Notes: generated by a model not told the origin, from the letters alone. A stretch of 64,000 nt of DNA from Atrina japonica (GCA_030159075.1 BROG01000447.1:1-64000); one strand, 5' to 3'. Positions 12,439 through 25,132 are shown, counted from the stretch's first letter. A program made the numbers and translations.

Positions 12439-13240
12439 CTCGTAATTGCAATGTCCGCTTTCTGTAAGGCGATCTGTGCTCCTCGCTGCGCCGAAAGAAC
12501 TGCATTATCAACTCGTTCCCTAAGTTTCGAAGTTCTTATTAGAAATAATTTATTTTTCTTTCCTGATGAAATTAAAACATTGTTTTTATATTTTCCTTCT
12601 TCGCGTGTCCCATCTTTAAATGTAGTAACACCGTATCCATATTTCTTGTTATTAAACCACTCGCCTTCATATTTTAAACCATCAGACCGTTCGCTAACTC
12701 CGAACCCAGACCGTTTATCATTTTTCCACTCCCCCATATACGTTTCCGTAACGTTCACATCCGTAATATCATCTTGACTGACAAAACTAAGGTTGCTATC
12801 TGTATACATTGACGCGTTTGTCATTCCTGATTGCGTAGAGTCTGCACTAACGTGACTTATATTACTTATAGTACTTCGAACAGACCCGGTTTGTCGTTTT
12901 GGGGAGTCGTTTATATCTCCAGTACTTTTCTGCTTTTTTAACTTCAAACCTGACATTAGAGTTTTCCGTAGACTAGATCTTCCCTGTTTATCAAATATTG
13001 AGCGTCGTCTTGTTGGCGGGGTGTCATCACTTTTTGCTTTTAAAACGAAACCACCACGGCTTTCGTCCAATTTTTTGTCTCTACTCTTCACAACTTGTTC
13101 ATCCTCGTTTTCGCTACGGAGGGAAGTGAGTGAGGCACGCATAGCCTTTGGGCGGTAGTGAGATGCTAATCCGTAAGGTACACTTTGTCTCACTCCATAC
13201 CCATGTCTCATTCCCCTTAGCCATTGTCCTTGGTAAGTTC
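12439..13240 (-). CDS. Junctophilin internal exon (MORN VI-VIII, joining region)
   Basis: Junctophilins tether the plasma membrane to the endoplasmic/sarcoplasmic reticulum in excitable cells: N-terminal MORN motifs bind the plasma membrane and a C-terminal segment anchors in the ER. The minus-strand acceptor 'attacag' precedes 13240 and the donor 'AG|gtaaga' follows 12439, giving an 802 bp exon open throughout. It begins [20 protein letters not shown] (MORN VI), then [20 protein letters not shown] and a basic, serine-rich joining region of ~125 residues (KLKKQKS cluster). MORN VII ([16 protein letters not shown]) and VIII ([14 protein letters not shown], then [11 protein letters not shown]) follow, and the exon ends in the start of the alpha-helical region ([14 protein letters not shown], where R spans the junction). 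MORN VII matches the family very closely. MORN I-V, the rest of the helix and the membrane anchor are not in this exon and were not found in the window. Confidence 0.95.
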
Positions 13241-13323
13241 CTGTAATGTCAAAGAGAATTGAGTAATGGTATAGATAAATTCAAAATTAAACCTCAATAA
13301 AAGTTATCATCTCTCTCTCTCTG

Positions 13324-13418
<95 letters not shown>

Positions 13419-14260
13419 AACTTTCTGTCTCATCAGTTTACGAACTATAATCTATAATCATCAATCAATGAAAAAGGCTTGTTATGAATAATTATGTAGA
13501 TTTTGGTATATTTCATATCGGAATCTTTATAACTAATTTAAATAACAATACGTTTGCACACACCAGGAGAAATTGTGAATTTTGATAAAAATTACCATGC
13601 AGGCACATGCACAATTCATCTCTAAGATCACAATAAACATATATCAATGTTAAAGAATACAAACACAGATACTAATATATACTCACAATGTTTAAGTTTT
13701 TTAAAAGATTAATAATACTAATGTATGTTGATCTTTCTCTAAACAGAATGGCAAGCTACTGCTGAAATCGAAACCAGGGTTACTGTTACTAAAAACTCCA
13801 TATCGATAATTTCGGAAATCATTCGTCCAAAATGCATATGCTTTTACGTGTATGCGTATGTTTGCGCATATGTGGATATGTCTGCGTTTGTTTTTGAGAA
13901 TGTGTATTTCCAAGATATTGTTATTAATAACATATCTTTAAAACGGTACATTAACATGATATCTATCAATTATATATCCTCTCAAGACTAAGCACAATAA
14001 ATTAAGAGAAAAAACAAATTAACATATCCTGGATATTATTTTGATTTTGATAAATTAAAGAAACATCAGACCGCTAATGTAAAAGAGAGAGTAAGAGGTG
14101 AGATCAGGGTCTATGTAAATGTATAAATAGAACACTGCGCTTGAAACAACGGCGTCCTGCACCATGAATCAGCGCAGGTTTTCGGAACCCCGCTGTGAAC
14201 CTGAGCTGCTTACGTAGGACACTTACTAATGGTATTGTGCCACGGGTATATTGAAAGTTT
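13241..14260. other. Probable junctophilin intron, with CT/CA microsatellite
   Basis: Immediately upstream (in transcription) of the exon. It contains the CT/CA tract at 13308-13418 and otherwise no recognised gene or mobile element. Confidence 0.5.
13308..13418. repeat. (CT)n(CA)n microsatellite
   Basis: About 40 CT units with two short interruptions (CTGTCTCC) pass into about 12 CA units. It lies ~70 bp upstream of the junctophilin exon acceptor on the transcribed (minus) strand, so in pre-mRNA it is a purine-rich GA/TG tract. Confidence 0.97.
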
Positions 14261-14580
14261 GCGGTGGTTTTGTGGAAGAGCGTTCGACTCGCAAATGGAA
14301 GGTCCCGGGTTTGATTCCCGGACCGGGTCATACCAAAGATTTTAAAAATGGTAATGACTCTTCTTCGCCAAACTCTCGGCATACAAAGTGAAAGTCACGA
14401 ATCTATCGAATGAGACTTAAAACCGAGATCCCATGTCGTGAAGGCGTTGCATGTAAAAGAACCTCACTGCACTGGTGTCAGTCCATAATTTGTAACTTTT
14501 CACCTAAAGCTGGGGACTTCTTCATATATCAGTGAAATATTCTTGGCGGGATGTAAAGCAACAATCAAACAACAAAAAAG
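14261..14580 (+). mobile_element. SINE with family A tail and a different tRNA head
   Basis: The head 'gcggtggttttgtggaagag' plus the B box 'gggtttgattcccgg' is tRNA-like but not the Lys-type head at 5059. The middle ('aaaagaacctcactgcactgg') and tail ('atattcttggcgggatg', 'taaagcaacaatcaaac') are diverged family A sequence. This head recurs alone on the minus strand at 56649-56752. The copy suggests a family A tail joined to another tRNA promoter. Confidence 0.75.
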
Positions 14581-14647
14581 GCGGGTACAGTGTACCCCAG
14601 CTTTCCTCTCCAAGTTTAAAATTCGACATTGAACGCTTTTAAAATAA

Positions 14648-14880
14648 GACAGCCGTTGTAGCTCGGCGGAGGCGGCTGGATTTTCCTCTACTTCGAATGA
14701 AACAGTAAAAACTGAGGTCCCGTGTTACAGTAGGCTTTGGTACGTTAAAGAACCCTCACTGCTCGTTGACTGTAAGTGCCGAGCATAGGCCAAAATTTGA
14801 AGACCCCCAACGGCATTTGATGACGTCCATATGAGTGAAAGATTCTTGAGTGGGACGTTAAACAACAATAAAACAAAACT
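14648..14880 (+). mobile_element. SINE family A, head internally deleted
   Basis: The element starts 'gccgttgtagctcggcgg' but lacks the B box and jumps to 'cttcgaatgaaacagtaaaa', then follows the family A body and tail ('gattcttgagtgggacg', 'ttaaacaacaataaaac'). It lies 67 bp downstream of another SINE in the same orientation. Confidence 0.85.
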
Positions 14881-15360
14881 TCTAATATAAAACATTAAGA
14901 TCTATAATTTGGTGACAAGCTTAGTGTTCTATCAGGTTCAACAAAGTGTATTAAATAACGAGTAGTACGTTCTACAAACTAATTACAATATATTGTTTCC
15001 TCTTTTCAAACATTTATACACAAAACACTATCTAATAGTCTTCTGTTAGTCATACTTTTAAATTTAATGTATAGTAAACATTAAATATTCGATAAACACG
15101 AGTTCAAATTGACTCTTAATACCATCTGATAGACACCAAACGATCGATAATCATCATACACACTTGAAATGCACCACATTTTAGTTTGTTTGTATTGGAG
15201 TTTTGATCAAGATAACTTCGGATTACCACTGCGAGACAAAACTAAATAGGACTTTATATCCTCTCGTACAAAGAGTATAGCTTTATCACTTAATCTACCA
15301 TTAGCATTCATACCGGAAGTGGGAGATTCTCAGGTCGTGAAAATGCATACAAATGGCTCC

Positions 15361-15362
<2 letters not shown>

Positions 15363-15423
<61 letters not shown>
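15363..15423. repeat. (GA)n microsatellite
   Basis: About 30 uninterrupted GA units. Confidence 0.98.
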
Positions 15424-15425
<2 letters not shown>

Positions 15426-17184
15426 ACTTATACGGCAAATTTGCCGTTGTCTTTCAAGTATTTACAACATTGCGAGTCTTTTAGCTGTCATATTTGTAAG
15501 GTTATGACTAAACACTATATCATTTAGTATTACCTCTGTAATAGTAGATGTTAACATTAAATTGTGCACACTATTGATTTTGAAGTGATTATTTATTCAC
15601 TTGTGCTTCTATACTCAGTGAAAAGTTCAATATATACTTCACTATTGCAAACAATGTAGTATTTGAATGTCACACATGTTGATCTTATATATCTATATAG
15701 AGGTAGAAGTGATGATATAAAATGTATGAAGATAAATTATCAAAGTTTGTGTCTAACATGTGCATCATATAAGTTTCAGAGACGTAGCGTTTTGCATAAA
15801 CCACTTCTGCTAGAAAAAGAAAAACAAAATATTTGATAACAAAAAAACAAATATTAAGAAGAAGAAATACAGTACGATAATCCGTAGAAAAGAAACCCAA
15901 AACGTAACAGGTGATAGAATTTAGAGTGTACAAAACACATAAAGAAGACCGTAGCGTGCCTAAACATACAAGTATGTATTAAATTTAAAAAGATTTACTC
16001 TCTGATGCTTTAGTTACAGAGGGGACTTAGAACAGAGTCTATCCTGACAGACTCTGCATGATGCTACTTTATCGTGGAGATAACGAAAGTTTTTCATATC
16101 TGATGAGACATGATATTTATCGCTAGTTATGAAGACAGTTATATTGCTAAATCGTGAAATCGTTGTCAGAAAGTGAGTTATTGACAAGAAAATTTGATAA
16201 TCATCGATTGAATGTAAAATGAGCAAATTTTGAAGATATTTAAAATAAGAGTGTTATGTAGGTGATGACCAAATTTATATGTATACAGAATTCAGGCAGG
16301 AAAATGATCGACTTTTGGGTATATAAATGTATGGATACATCTTAATGTGAATATTGGAGTATTCCCCAAAAGTCAAGTGATATATCTGTACTTTACATAT
16401 ACAAAAGTAATAAAGGGAAACTAAAATCCTAATGCACAAAATTCTCTTTTTAAAATTTCGATAGAAAATACAAATCCCATTGACCCTCCTTATTTTCGAG
16501 AGTTCAGCTTCTCTGAATTACGTAAAACTCACACAAGAAAATCGACCTCCTATCAATTATTTTATCTTTATAAACGTCGACAAGGATTTCGATATATCTG
16601 AAGCATATGCAACACTTGTTACATATCTATAAGTGTTTCTAAATCATTTTTTTTTTAAAGAAACAACTAGTTCTGGGGAATACATTACCAGAATACAGTT
16701 ATATAGTTTCACTATTTGCAATACTAAATTACTTGTTCAATTATAGTGGGAGTTCAACCGTCCACATCGATTGTTATCAAATGTTTTATTCCTGCTTTTT
16801 TCATAGCATTGACCTCCTACTTCTCGATTTTCTAGATATTTACGTATGATCACTGATATTATACTGGATATCACCTCACAAATGTTCTTCCTGACTCGAG
16901 TCCGAATTCAAATTAAAGACTTTCACAGAGGCATATTCTTTAGTCATAATACGTCAAATAGTTTACCCGTCTTTATTGAATTATCCAGTGAATGTTCCAG
17001 ACAAAATAGTACTGTCACCACACAGAGCGGATACACTAGGTAGTTTACATTTGTATGTGATGACCATACGTTGAACATACTCTAGCACACTGCATCATTA
17101 AGCACACATTATCAACAGTTCTATTATTTGTTCTTTAATTTCTAGATCGCAGGATGTTTGTTTTGTTTTGCTTGTTTCATTGAT
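15424..17184. other. No recognised feature
   Basis: AT-rich sequence with no convincing exon, RNA gene or repeat. Confidence 0.4.
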
Positions 17185-17356
17185 GTTGTATGCCACATTC
17201 AACAATTATCAGTTATATGGTGGCTGACAGTTTATAATGGTGGAGGAGAGAAGCCAGTTACAATGTACCCGGGAAGAGACCACACGCCTTTTGCAAGTAA
17301 ACTGACAAACTTTCTCACAACATCAGTTTAGAATCCAGTCGAGCCACAGTGGTCCC
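17185..17356 (-). mobile_element. SINE family B, 5'-truncated
   Basis: It carries the family B body ('gtttgtcagtttacttgc', 'cgggtacattgtaac') and end ('gaatgtggcatacaac') on the minus strand. It stops near the 'gactggattc' region, so most of the tRNA head is missing. Confidence 0.8.
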
Positions 17357-17479
17357 TGGATAGCAGGAAAATGTAATTGTATAATAAAAGATAAAAGTCT
17401 TGATAGGACATAATCAACTCCTATTATTAACATTAAAACTGTGCAATGAGGAAAGCATTCAACAAATTAAAGAACTTAC

Positions 17480-17880
17480 TCGTCCTTCCTGTTAAGACCA
17501 TTGTGATATACATTGAATATATTATAAACATAATGCTCAAGGCCATCGTATATCGCAATGGTCTTCCTGTTAAGACCATTGTTTCAATTATCCAATGTCC
17601 CTCATGTTGAGACCATTTGTATAACTAATTTGTCGTATTTTAATGGACTGAGTTTCAATTATCCAATGTTCCTCATGTTGAGACCATTTGTATAACTAAT
17701 TTGTCGTATTTTAATGGACTGGGAATTTCTATTATTCATTGTTTCTTATGTTGAGACCATTTGTTAAACTGATTTGTCGTATTTTAATGGACTGTGAGTT
17801 TCAATTATCCATTTTTCCTCATGTTAAGACCATCGTAATATCGAATTTGTCATATTCTAATGGAATGGGAGTTTCCAATA
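17480..17880. repeat. Tandem repeat, 71-73 bp x ~5
   Basis: Units carry 'ctcatgttgagaccatttgt', 'aactaatttgtcgtatttta' and 'atggactgagtttcaattat'. Anchor positions 17606, 17677, 17750 and 17823 give periods of 71, 73 and 73 bp. The left part holds an inverted copy of 'ttcctgttaagaccattg'. A related fragment lies near 4581. Confidence 0.85.
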
Positions 17881-18830
17881 TCTATAGATACTTCTTCGTT
17901 ATACTTATTTGGGCGTTTTTTATTTTAACATTTCTGTGGATATGATGGCATAGTCACTGATGATACAAGATATGAAGTTTTAATACATGTCCTAGTTTCA
18001 ATATGTTAGTATTTCTGTCTTATTTTACAGTAAGTTAGTCTGTAGTTATATGGTACTCGTATGTCTTCTTTTTTAATACGGTAAATATGGATTTTTATGC
18101 GTGAGGGTAATTTACGCAATATACGCGATGAAGAGTTTTTCGTGTAATTTAAACACTCCCAACCCGCGTTCAAGTCCCATAGTTGTGCTAAGAGTCGTCG
18201 TCTTATACAAGACTGGTGAAAGGAAGGTGTGACATTGCGTAAAATACGTATGGTTCGCATAAGAAAATCATGTAATTAACCATTGACCACCGTGTGAAAT
18301 ATAAATGTTTACAGTGCTCTGTAAATTTTACTTGTTATATGCGTATATAGTTACCCATATATGAAGATGCTGGCTTTGAAATCCAACCACTTGATCTATA
18401 TCATGTATATGTGTATCTAAACCAGCACTATTTCCTTGAATCAAATGTACTTTTGAAGATATAATGAAATAGAATTTAATATAAAATGCAGGCCGACACA
18501 AAAAAAAAATGTAAAATATGTAATACATAAAATATAATACATTTGACCAAACTCACCAGATATAAACGCTTTGGCAGGATAACATGGAGATCCTAATAGT
18601 CGGCGTGAAAAGATAAGATTTGCGTAATGAAATACGTTTAAACCTGATAGTCATATGACATACAATGAAACAAAATTCGATTTCCTATAAATTTTGAATA
18701 ATTAAAAATCATGCTAACACAATGAATACATAGCAGGAAAATAGGTAAAAATTGAAAACAAATTAATCAACACAGACACACACATTTATAAAATATGACT
18801 ACGCACAAGGCAAACGTATGATAGAAATAA

Positions 18831-18835
<5 letters not shown>

Positions 18836-18928
<93 letters not shown>

Positions 18929-19003
18929 ATAGATAGACAGATAGATAACAGATAGACAGGTAATTAGATAGATATATAGATAGATAGATAGATAGATAGA
19001 TAG
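18836..19003. repeat. (GACA)n/(GATA)n microsatellite
   Basis: About 14 GACA units, then GATA units with scattered GACA and AAT interruptions. It directly abuts a SINE that starts near 19021. Confidence 0.97.
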
Positions 19004-19020
19004 ATTGTTTTCTTTTCTTT

Positions 19021-19242
19021 GGTGTTTACACCACACCAAAACATTTCAGTGATTTGGTGGTGGCCAGTTTTTAATTGCGGAGAAAATTCAGTTACAATGT
19101 ATCCAAGGAGAGACCAGTAAACTAGCAAAGTTTCTCACAACATCCGCTTTGGTTCCAGTCGGGTTTGAGCCTGTGCTGACAGAAGTGAGAGACTTCATGG
19201 GTTAAAATGCAATGTTCTAGGCACTCGACCACGGAGGCCACT
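19021..19242 (-). mobile_element. SINE family B flanked on both sides by GATA arrays
   Basis: The minus-strand head 'ggcctccgtggtcgagtgc' is at 19242 and the tail 'ggtgtaaacacc' at 19021. GATA-type arrays border it within about 18 bp on the left and directly on the right, suggesting insertion into one array or array growth from the SINE ends. Confidence 0.85.
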
Positions 19243-19243
19243 T

Positions 19244-19306
<63 letters not shown>

Positions 19307-19307
19307 T

Positions 19308-19339
<32 letters not shown>

Positions 19340-19356
19340 TAGATAGACAGATAGAC

Positions 19357-19427
<71 letters not shown>

Positions 19428-19428
19428 A
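19241..19428. repeat. (GATA)n microsatellite with GACA patches
   Basis: About 45 tetranucleotide units, mainly GATA, with a GACA patch near 19327-19356. Confidence 0.97.
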
Positions 19429-20425
19429 AGAAAAACAATCGCAAGCTTCACGCTGATATTAGCTATTTAATTATGCTTACTACAGGACTTGTGTAAAAAG
19501 TTTAAGGCCATCTGATTTTTGCCCAGTATAATCAAACACTCAATCTGTTTTAGTGTCATTACAATATAATATTATCATATCTTTATACATTCCGTCGTTA
19601 AACGAAATACTTCTGAATGCGTTTGTACTTGCAATAACAAATACATTACACTAGGAAAGCTAGTGATTTTTGTCTTATTTCCTTTTTATGTATTTTCGTA
19701 GGAATTGTCATATTATTGAATATCTTTAACTGAACGCGATTTCTGAGAACATTTACTCAATTTAAGGACCTCTCACGATAAGATCCTGATAGGATATGTT
19801 CACATTTGATCATATGTTTTTAAGAATACTTTTGTGTATTACTAGTGAGTACACAATGCTATTTTGAGACTGTTTTAAATAAAGTTTAGACAAAGTTTAA
19901 TTTTCGCCTTTTGGATTTTCTGGGTTTTTTTCTTGTTTCTTTCTCCTTTTATGGCCCTAAGTTGTGACGATTTTATTAAAACGATGGCAAAATGTTGAAG
20001 CTAAATACAAGAAGCATGGCCACCAATGAGATTATGGTGATTTAGGGCGAATTTAAGACGGGGTGAATATGTTTTCTCACGAAAAGGGCGAAAATAACCA
20101 GGTGCAAATTCCTAAGTATACAATTTTTAATATACTGGCGTGCATCGTATGAACGCAATGATACTCTGCAGTCCTTTGTATTCATGCAATTATATTTCCC
20201 GCCTATTGCAATTGTCAAAAGTGTGTGCATTTCAATATAAAGTAACTGAATTCAATACATCATGAATAAATAATAAATTACTACCTTTGAAGAATATAAA
20301 AAGACATAAATGTGTGATGTCAAAGTGATCTAGATAAATTGTAGCCATCCCAAACTTCGCATTGTTATAGAGTTTAAAATTTACAGTCGTAATAACGTGG
20401 AGACAATTTACTTAAAGCTTGATTA
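19429..20425. other. No recognised feature
   Basis: AT-rich sequence without a supported gene or repeat. Confidence 0.4.
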
Positions 20426-20429
20426 TCAT

Positions 20430-20600
20430 AATGTTTGGATTGTTTTAGACATTAAAATAACCATAATATCTATTCCAATGATTGGGTTGCTGTACACATT
20501 ATAATTTGCATTTCATTCTTTCCAATAACTGGATTGTTGAAAACATTTTATAATTATAATTTTAACTACTCCAATTATTGGATCGTTCTAGAATTCTTAA
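20430..20600. repeat. Degenerate ~48 bp tandem repeat
   Basis: 'attggattgttctagaca' variants followed by 'ttataattt' recur near 20435, 20483, 20529 and 20580. Another isolated copy occurs near 20818 ('tgttttagacattataatt'). Confidence 0.5.
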
Positions 20601-20892
20601 TCAACGTGTTATCTAATTCAATGTTAATTATTGTAGAAATATTAATTAACATTTAAAATTAACCATTTTAACAAATGGACAAAGACTTTCGAAACAAAAA
20701 TGTTCATACAATACAACAAAATCACCAAAATTAATTCCTGAATTTGTCCAAGAGACGACAACCTCAGCTTTTGAGGAGTTTAGAATTTAAAAGGTACAAT
20801 CCATTTGAAATATAACTGTTTTAGACATTATAATTAACATTTGATCTATTTAAATCCTTAGACTGTTGTAATATTATTGTATTCTTTTATTC

Positions 20893-20970
20893 TATAATCA
20901 TCGTTATTATTGTTATTATTATTATCAACATTATTATTATTATTATTATCATTATTATTATTATTATTAC
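20893..20970. repeat. (TTA)n microsatellite
   Basis: About 20 TTA/TTG/ATC-type triplets with interruptions. The apparent poly-Asn ORF on the minus strand is an artefact of this tract. Confidence 0.93.
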
Positions 20971-21277
20971 TTTCATAGGGATACAATGACAATGTCATTG
21001 ACACAAAAATAGATAAGTACAGTATCTGTCTGTCGTACAAGAAGTCATACAAAACGATTTCGATAAATAATTTCGACAGGAACTAAAACATAAAACCATC
21101 TCATTGTGTTTTGAATTCGCATATTGACCGATATTTCAAAACAAGGAATATCTCGTAAAATGTACAATATTCTCAAATAGTGGTGCTTTCTATCTCTGCC
21201 CTAAGAGAAACATTGTGTCCGGTATAAATAGTCTCTTTTATCCACATCGTATCATAATAAACCTCTTCAAAAAGTAG

Positions 21278-21280
<3 letters not shown>

Positions 21281-21366
<86 letters not shown>
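21281..21366. repeat. (AT)n microsatellite
   Basis: About 42 uninterrupted AT units. It is self-complementary and could extrude as a cruciform. Confidence 0.98.
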
Positions 21367-21370
<4 letters not shown>

Positions 21371-21428
21371 TTTAACAATATTCATTTAACGACAAGTTAT
21401 TCCCCTTGTGTAGGTCATGAAATATTTG

Positions 21429-21472
21429 ACTGAATTGTGTTTTACGCCACACTCAACAATTTCATATGGTCT
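21429..21472 (-). mobile_element. SINE family B tail fragment
   Basis: Only the end of family B remains ('attgtgttttacgccacact', 'caacaatttca'). Confidence 0.6.
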
Positions 21473-21830
21473 CCATGTGACTTACAGCGAATGTGATCGG
21501 TGGGAAGGGATTGATCACTCCTCCGTGATAGGTTACCAAGGTTGGTGCTCGTCTCTTGTCCCTTTTGATTCACTGTTACATGTATGCTTGTTTGTTCTCA
21601 AAATCACTGAGAACAAGGGACATTAAGGCGCTCATCTGGATAATTTGGTTAATCATGCAACTGATGTTTTTTGTTTACATAAGTGCCTGTGACATTGACC
21701 TACATTGAAACTTTGTCATAATGATTCTCAAACGATTTCTCACAACTTTTTATTAGTTTTGAGCTAATAAGCCATTTGTATAAAAAAAATATATCTCTTG
21801 CTATTTGAAGTGCATGCTAAGTTTAACATA

Positions 21831-22015
21831 CAGTCGAAACCGGATAGATTGAACTCAAAGGGGAACAATTCTTTCATTTAGATAAACAGGGTTTTCAAAA
21901 TAACAGGGTAATAATCGTATATAAAGAATTTTGACAGAATCCTTTCAAATGAAGCGGGGTTTCAATGCTGTAGCAGAGTTCAACATAAGTACGTTCGACT
22001 TTATTTCAATTTTAT
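21831..22015. mobile_element. Possible short TIR element (AGTCGAA termini)
   Basis: The block begins 'cagtcgaaaccggatag' and ends near 'tacgttcgactttatt', giving inverted AGTCGAA termini. The interior has no ORF. The short, imperfect termini make this tentative. Confidence 0.3.
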
Positions 22016-24555
22016 TTCCAGATTTCGTAGATATTGAATAAAAATCAAAATAGATATCAAATTTGAACGAAATCTGACTATTGCTTCATTGGTAGCTGAT
22101 GTCCATGTTTTCGGTGCTTTTTTGGCCCTTTGAAGCCGCAATGAGTACTAGCAGCAGCTTCATGTGGGGATATTTCCTTACAAGGTTTGATTGAAATTTG
22201 ACAATTGATTAAGTAATAAGTCAAAGACGGATATAAGTTAGCAAAAACAAACTTATATTTTGAGTTTTCTTAATGTCTTTGTACATGACCTTTGACCTTG
22301 GAACATGTCACAATAATCGTTAGATAATTCCATTGAATTTCCTCTACCCTGTGTGTACAAAAATCAGTCAGTTTTTAGTTATAAGATATTTACTCATAAA
22401 TCCATATCCTGCGTCATTTGAAATGCATGCTAAAGGCTCATTTATGAACATATCAACTTTTTTCGCAAACTGACGTAACAATAACTTCAACCAAATTTGA
22501 ACAAATCCAAATAGACACATTTTGGCCACTTTTGGGGGCCCAGTGCGTACTACCTCTTTTTGATCGCAGACTTAAAGCTCCTTTAAGGGGCAAATTCTCT
22601 TCCAAATTTGGTTCTAAAATATTTCCGGTTGCCAGGTGTGCTAAAAAGTGAAAAATATTACCAAAAGATAACATTTGAGTTCAATATTCGACGCCTACCC
22701 ATTAATCTATTCAGAATTGGTATCCTAACAAGGAATTTGAGTCTATACTGGAGAAGTAAAACAATACATAATTAAACGCATAAAGGAATATAACACGGAA
22801 AGGTGTACACCTATGTTAGAACACTTAAACGAACAAAAGTATGTGTCTAGACAAAGAACAATATAAACAACACCCCTAGAAAGAAACAGTGTAAACCTAC
22901 AGTACAACAACTTAATGTTAACAAACGCATCGAAATAGACAAGAAAGGCTTAACGAAAACCAATGCACTACTATATAAGAACAGGAAAGTACGTCTGGAC
23001 AAAAACTGCACAGAGACAAAATGTTGCGTACATAGTGAGAGTCAAACAAACAACCCTTTACGCTCACCCTAGAACAGTCAAATAAGAAACTGCAATGATG
23101 TACAAAGATCGGTTATACAGGAACTGGTGGGGAAACTACAATGAAACATTGAACGGTGTACTAGTATCTCATAAGAGTAACAGAAAAGATTTTCAGATGT
23201 CCTGGACATCCTATTGATATAGTAAAAAAAAAAAAAAAAAATGTACAACGCCTTGGCGAAAACGATGACAAAATGAAGAGTGTACAACCTACGGTAGTAT
23301 GAACAAGTGGAAATGTACGCTGAGAACGACTACGGTGGGGTAGGTAAAAGTGGAATAGACATGGACGTCGAGGTGAAATAAAACTAGAGAAGCACCGTTT
23401 TACATCACTGAACAAATTACAATAAAACCATGTACGAATAGAAATGAACTACTATACAGGAAAGATAAAACTAGTCAAGAACTAATCGTACAAGGCAAAC
23501 GGATCCAGAAAATGTACATTTAAATCAGAATTTGATAAGAACGGTTAAACAAGGACTAATGTTTGTCTAGACATGAAGATCTATAGATAAGAACATTTTA
23601 GCGAGTAATCATTACGAGATAGACGTAGAACAGTTTATATTTAGGCACGAATAAATAAATAAGGACGAATTTCAAATTAGTCTTTGGAGGAAATAGGAAA
23701 TTTAAGATGACTAGTGAACATGTAAAGGGCATAGATATATAAGACAAAGTTCAATGAGATAATGACATTTTAAAAGAAAAAGGGGTACATTTACCAAGAC
23801 AGAGTCAATTACTGAAGTAGAATCTTTTAATTTTCAGACAAGAATTAAACTTATCATCTAATCATTTTCCTTCCAAAAACCCAACAAAACTAAAAGTATA
23901 ATATCGACCTTTGACCTGTATCCAATGAAGCCGACAGTAATATCAACATATGCATGAACTTTATATCTAAGACATTTAGACATGTGCAAGTTAGTGCACC
24001 TTACTACTTCTTATCTTTATCGACGATCGTTCTATTTATACACGTACGTGAAACAGAAGAACATTGCTGTAAACAAAACCAGTTGTTGCCTTATTAGCTT
24101 TAGGTAACATGACAACAAAACAAAAGTAAGTATTAACAGTTGTAGGTCCTAACGTAGGGTAAGATCTTTGTAAATGAACGTGGTCCCATTACACACAATC
24201 AAACTGGTATTACTACCTCCCTACATGCATTGCTATTAAAACAATGTGTGTTGTGAGTTATATGAATTATTAATGTAAATTTTAGTTGTGCGATCATTAT
24301 ACACATGACATCACCGTATATAACTTTAAATTACATTATGTTGATAATCAAAGTGTGTTTTAGGCTTACAGATTCGTCATTGATAAATGCAGGTATTGTA
24401 ATGTAACAAAATTCTTGGCATGGGTGAAAATTGAATTTTACACATGGTTATGATAAAAAGGTGTGTTGACAGGTTATAAATCGTTCACCACTAAGTAAAT
24501 ACTACAATTTCAAATTCCATTTCCAGAAATGGTAAACGGGACGGCAATGTTATAC
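22016..24555. other. No recognised gene; weak internal duplications
   Basis: Text near 21690-21830 and 22270-22440 shares 'gaccttggaacatgtca'-like and 'tttgaaatgcatgctaa' elements, suggesting an old duplicated repeat. 22740-23660 is A-rich on this strand with recurrent 'tctagacaaag' and 'gaacaa' words but no clear period. A run of 18 A occurs at 23223-23240. Confidence 0.35.
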
Positions 24556-24559
24556 ATAC

Positions 24560-25132
24560 AGTTCATACAGCTTTAAGATATCCAAAGTTTACTTATACAG
24601 AATAATCAATTCATGGGGCGCTAACGGTATGTATATAGTAGTTTTAAGATACCCACGCTTACCTGTAAAGAATTATCAATTTATGGGCGCAGACGTTTAT
24701 ATATATATTTATATATAGAGAGAGTACAGCTTTAAGATAACCAAAGTTTACCTTTGAAGAATTGTCAATTACAGAAACAGAAACAGCTTTAAGATATCCA
24801 GGATGAACTTATATAGAATCGTCAATTAATGGGACTGAAACATTAAGTATATAGTACAGCTTTAAGATATCCAGAATGACCTTATATAGAATCGTCAATT
24901 AATGGGACGGACACGTTAAGTATATAGTACAGCTTTAAGATATCCACAATGACCTTATATAGAATCGTCAATTAATGGGACGGACACGTTAAGTATATAG
25001 TACAGCTTTAAGATATTCAGAATGACCTTATATAGAATCGTCAATTAATGGGACGGACACGTTAAGTATATAGTACAGCTTTAAGATATCCAGAATGCAC
25101 TTATGAAGAACTATCAATTAATGGGACTTTTG
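24560..25132. repeat. Tandem repeat, 73 bp unit, ~8 copies
   Basis: Units contain 'agtacagctttaagatatcc', 'gaccttatatagaatcgtca' and 'attaatgggacggacacg'. The last copies are nearly identical and start at 24853, 24926, 24999 and 25072, exactly 73 bp apart. Earlier copies (24560-24850) are diverged, so the array appears to have grown from its right side. Confidence 0.93.

Noticed and set aside
12430..12777. 115-codon plus-strand ORF
   Set aside because: It is antisense to the junctophilin exon, which is strongly supported by domains and splice sites.
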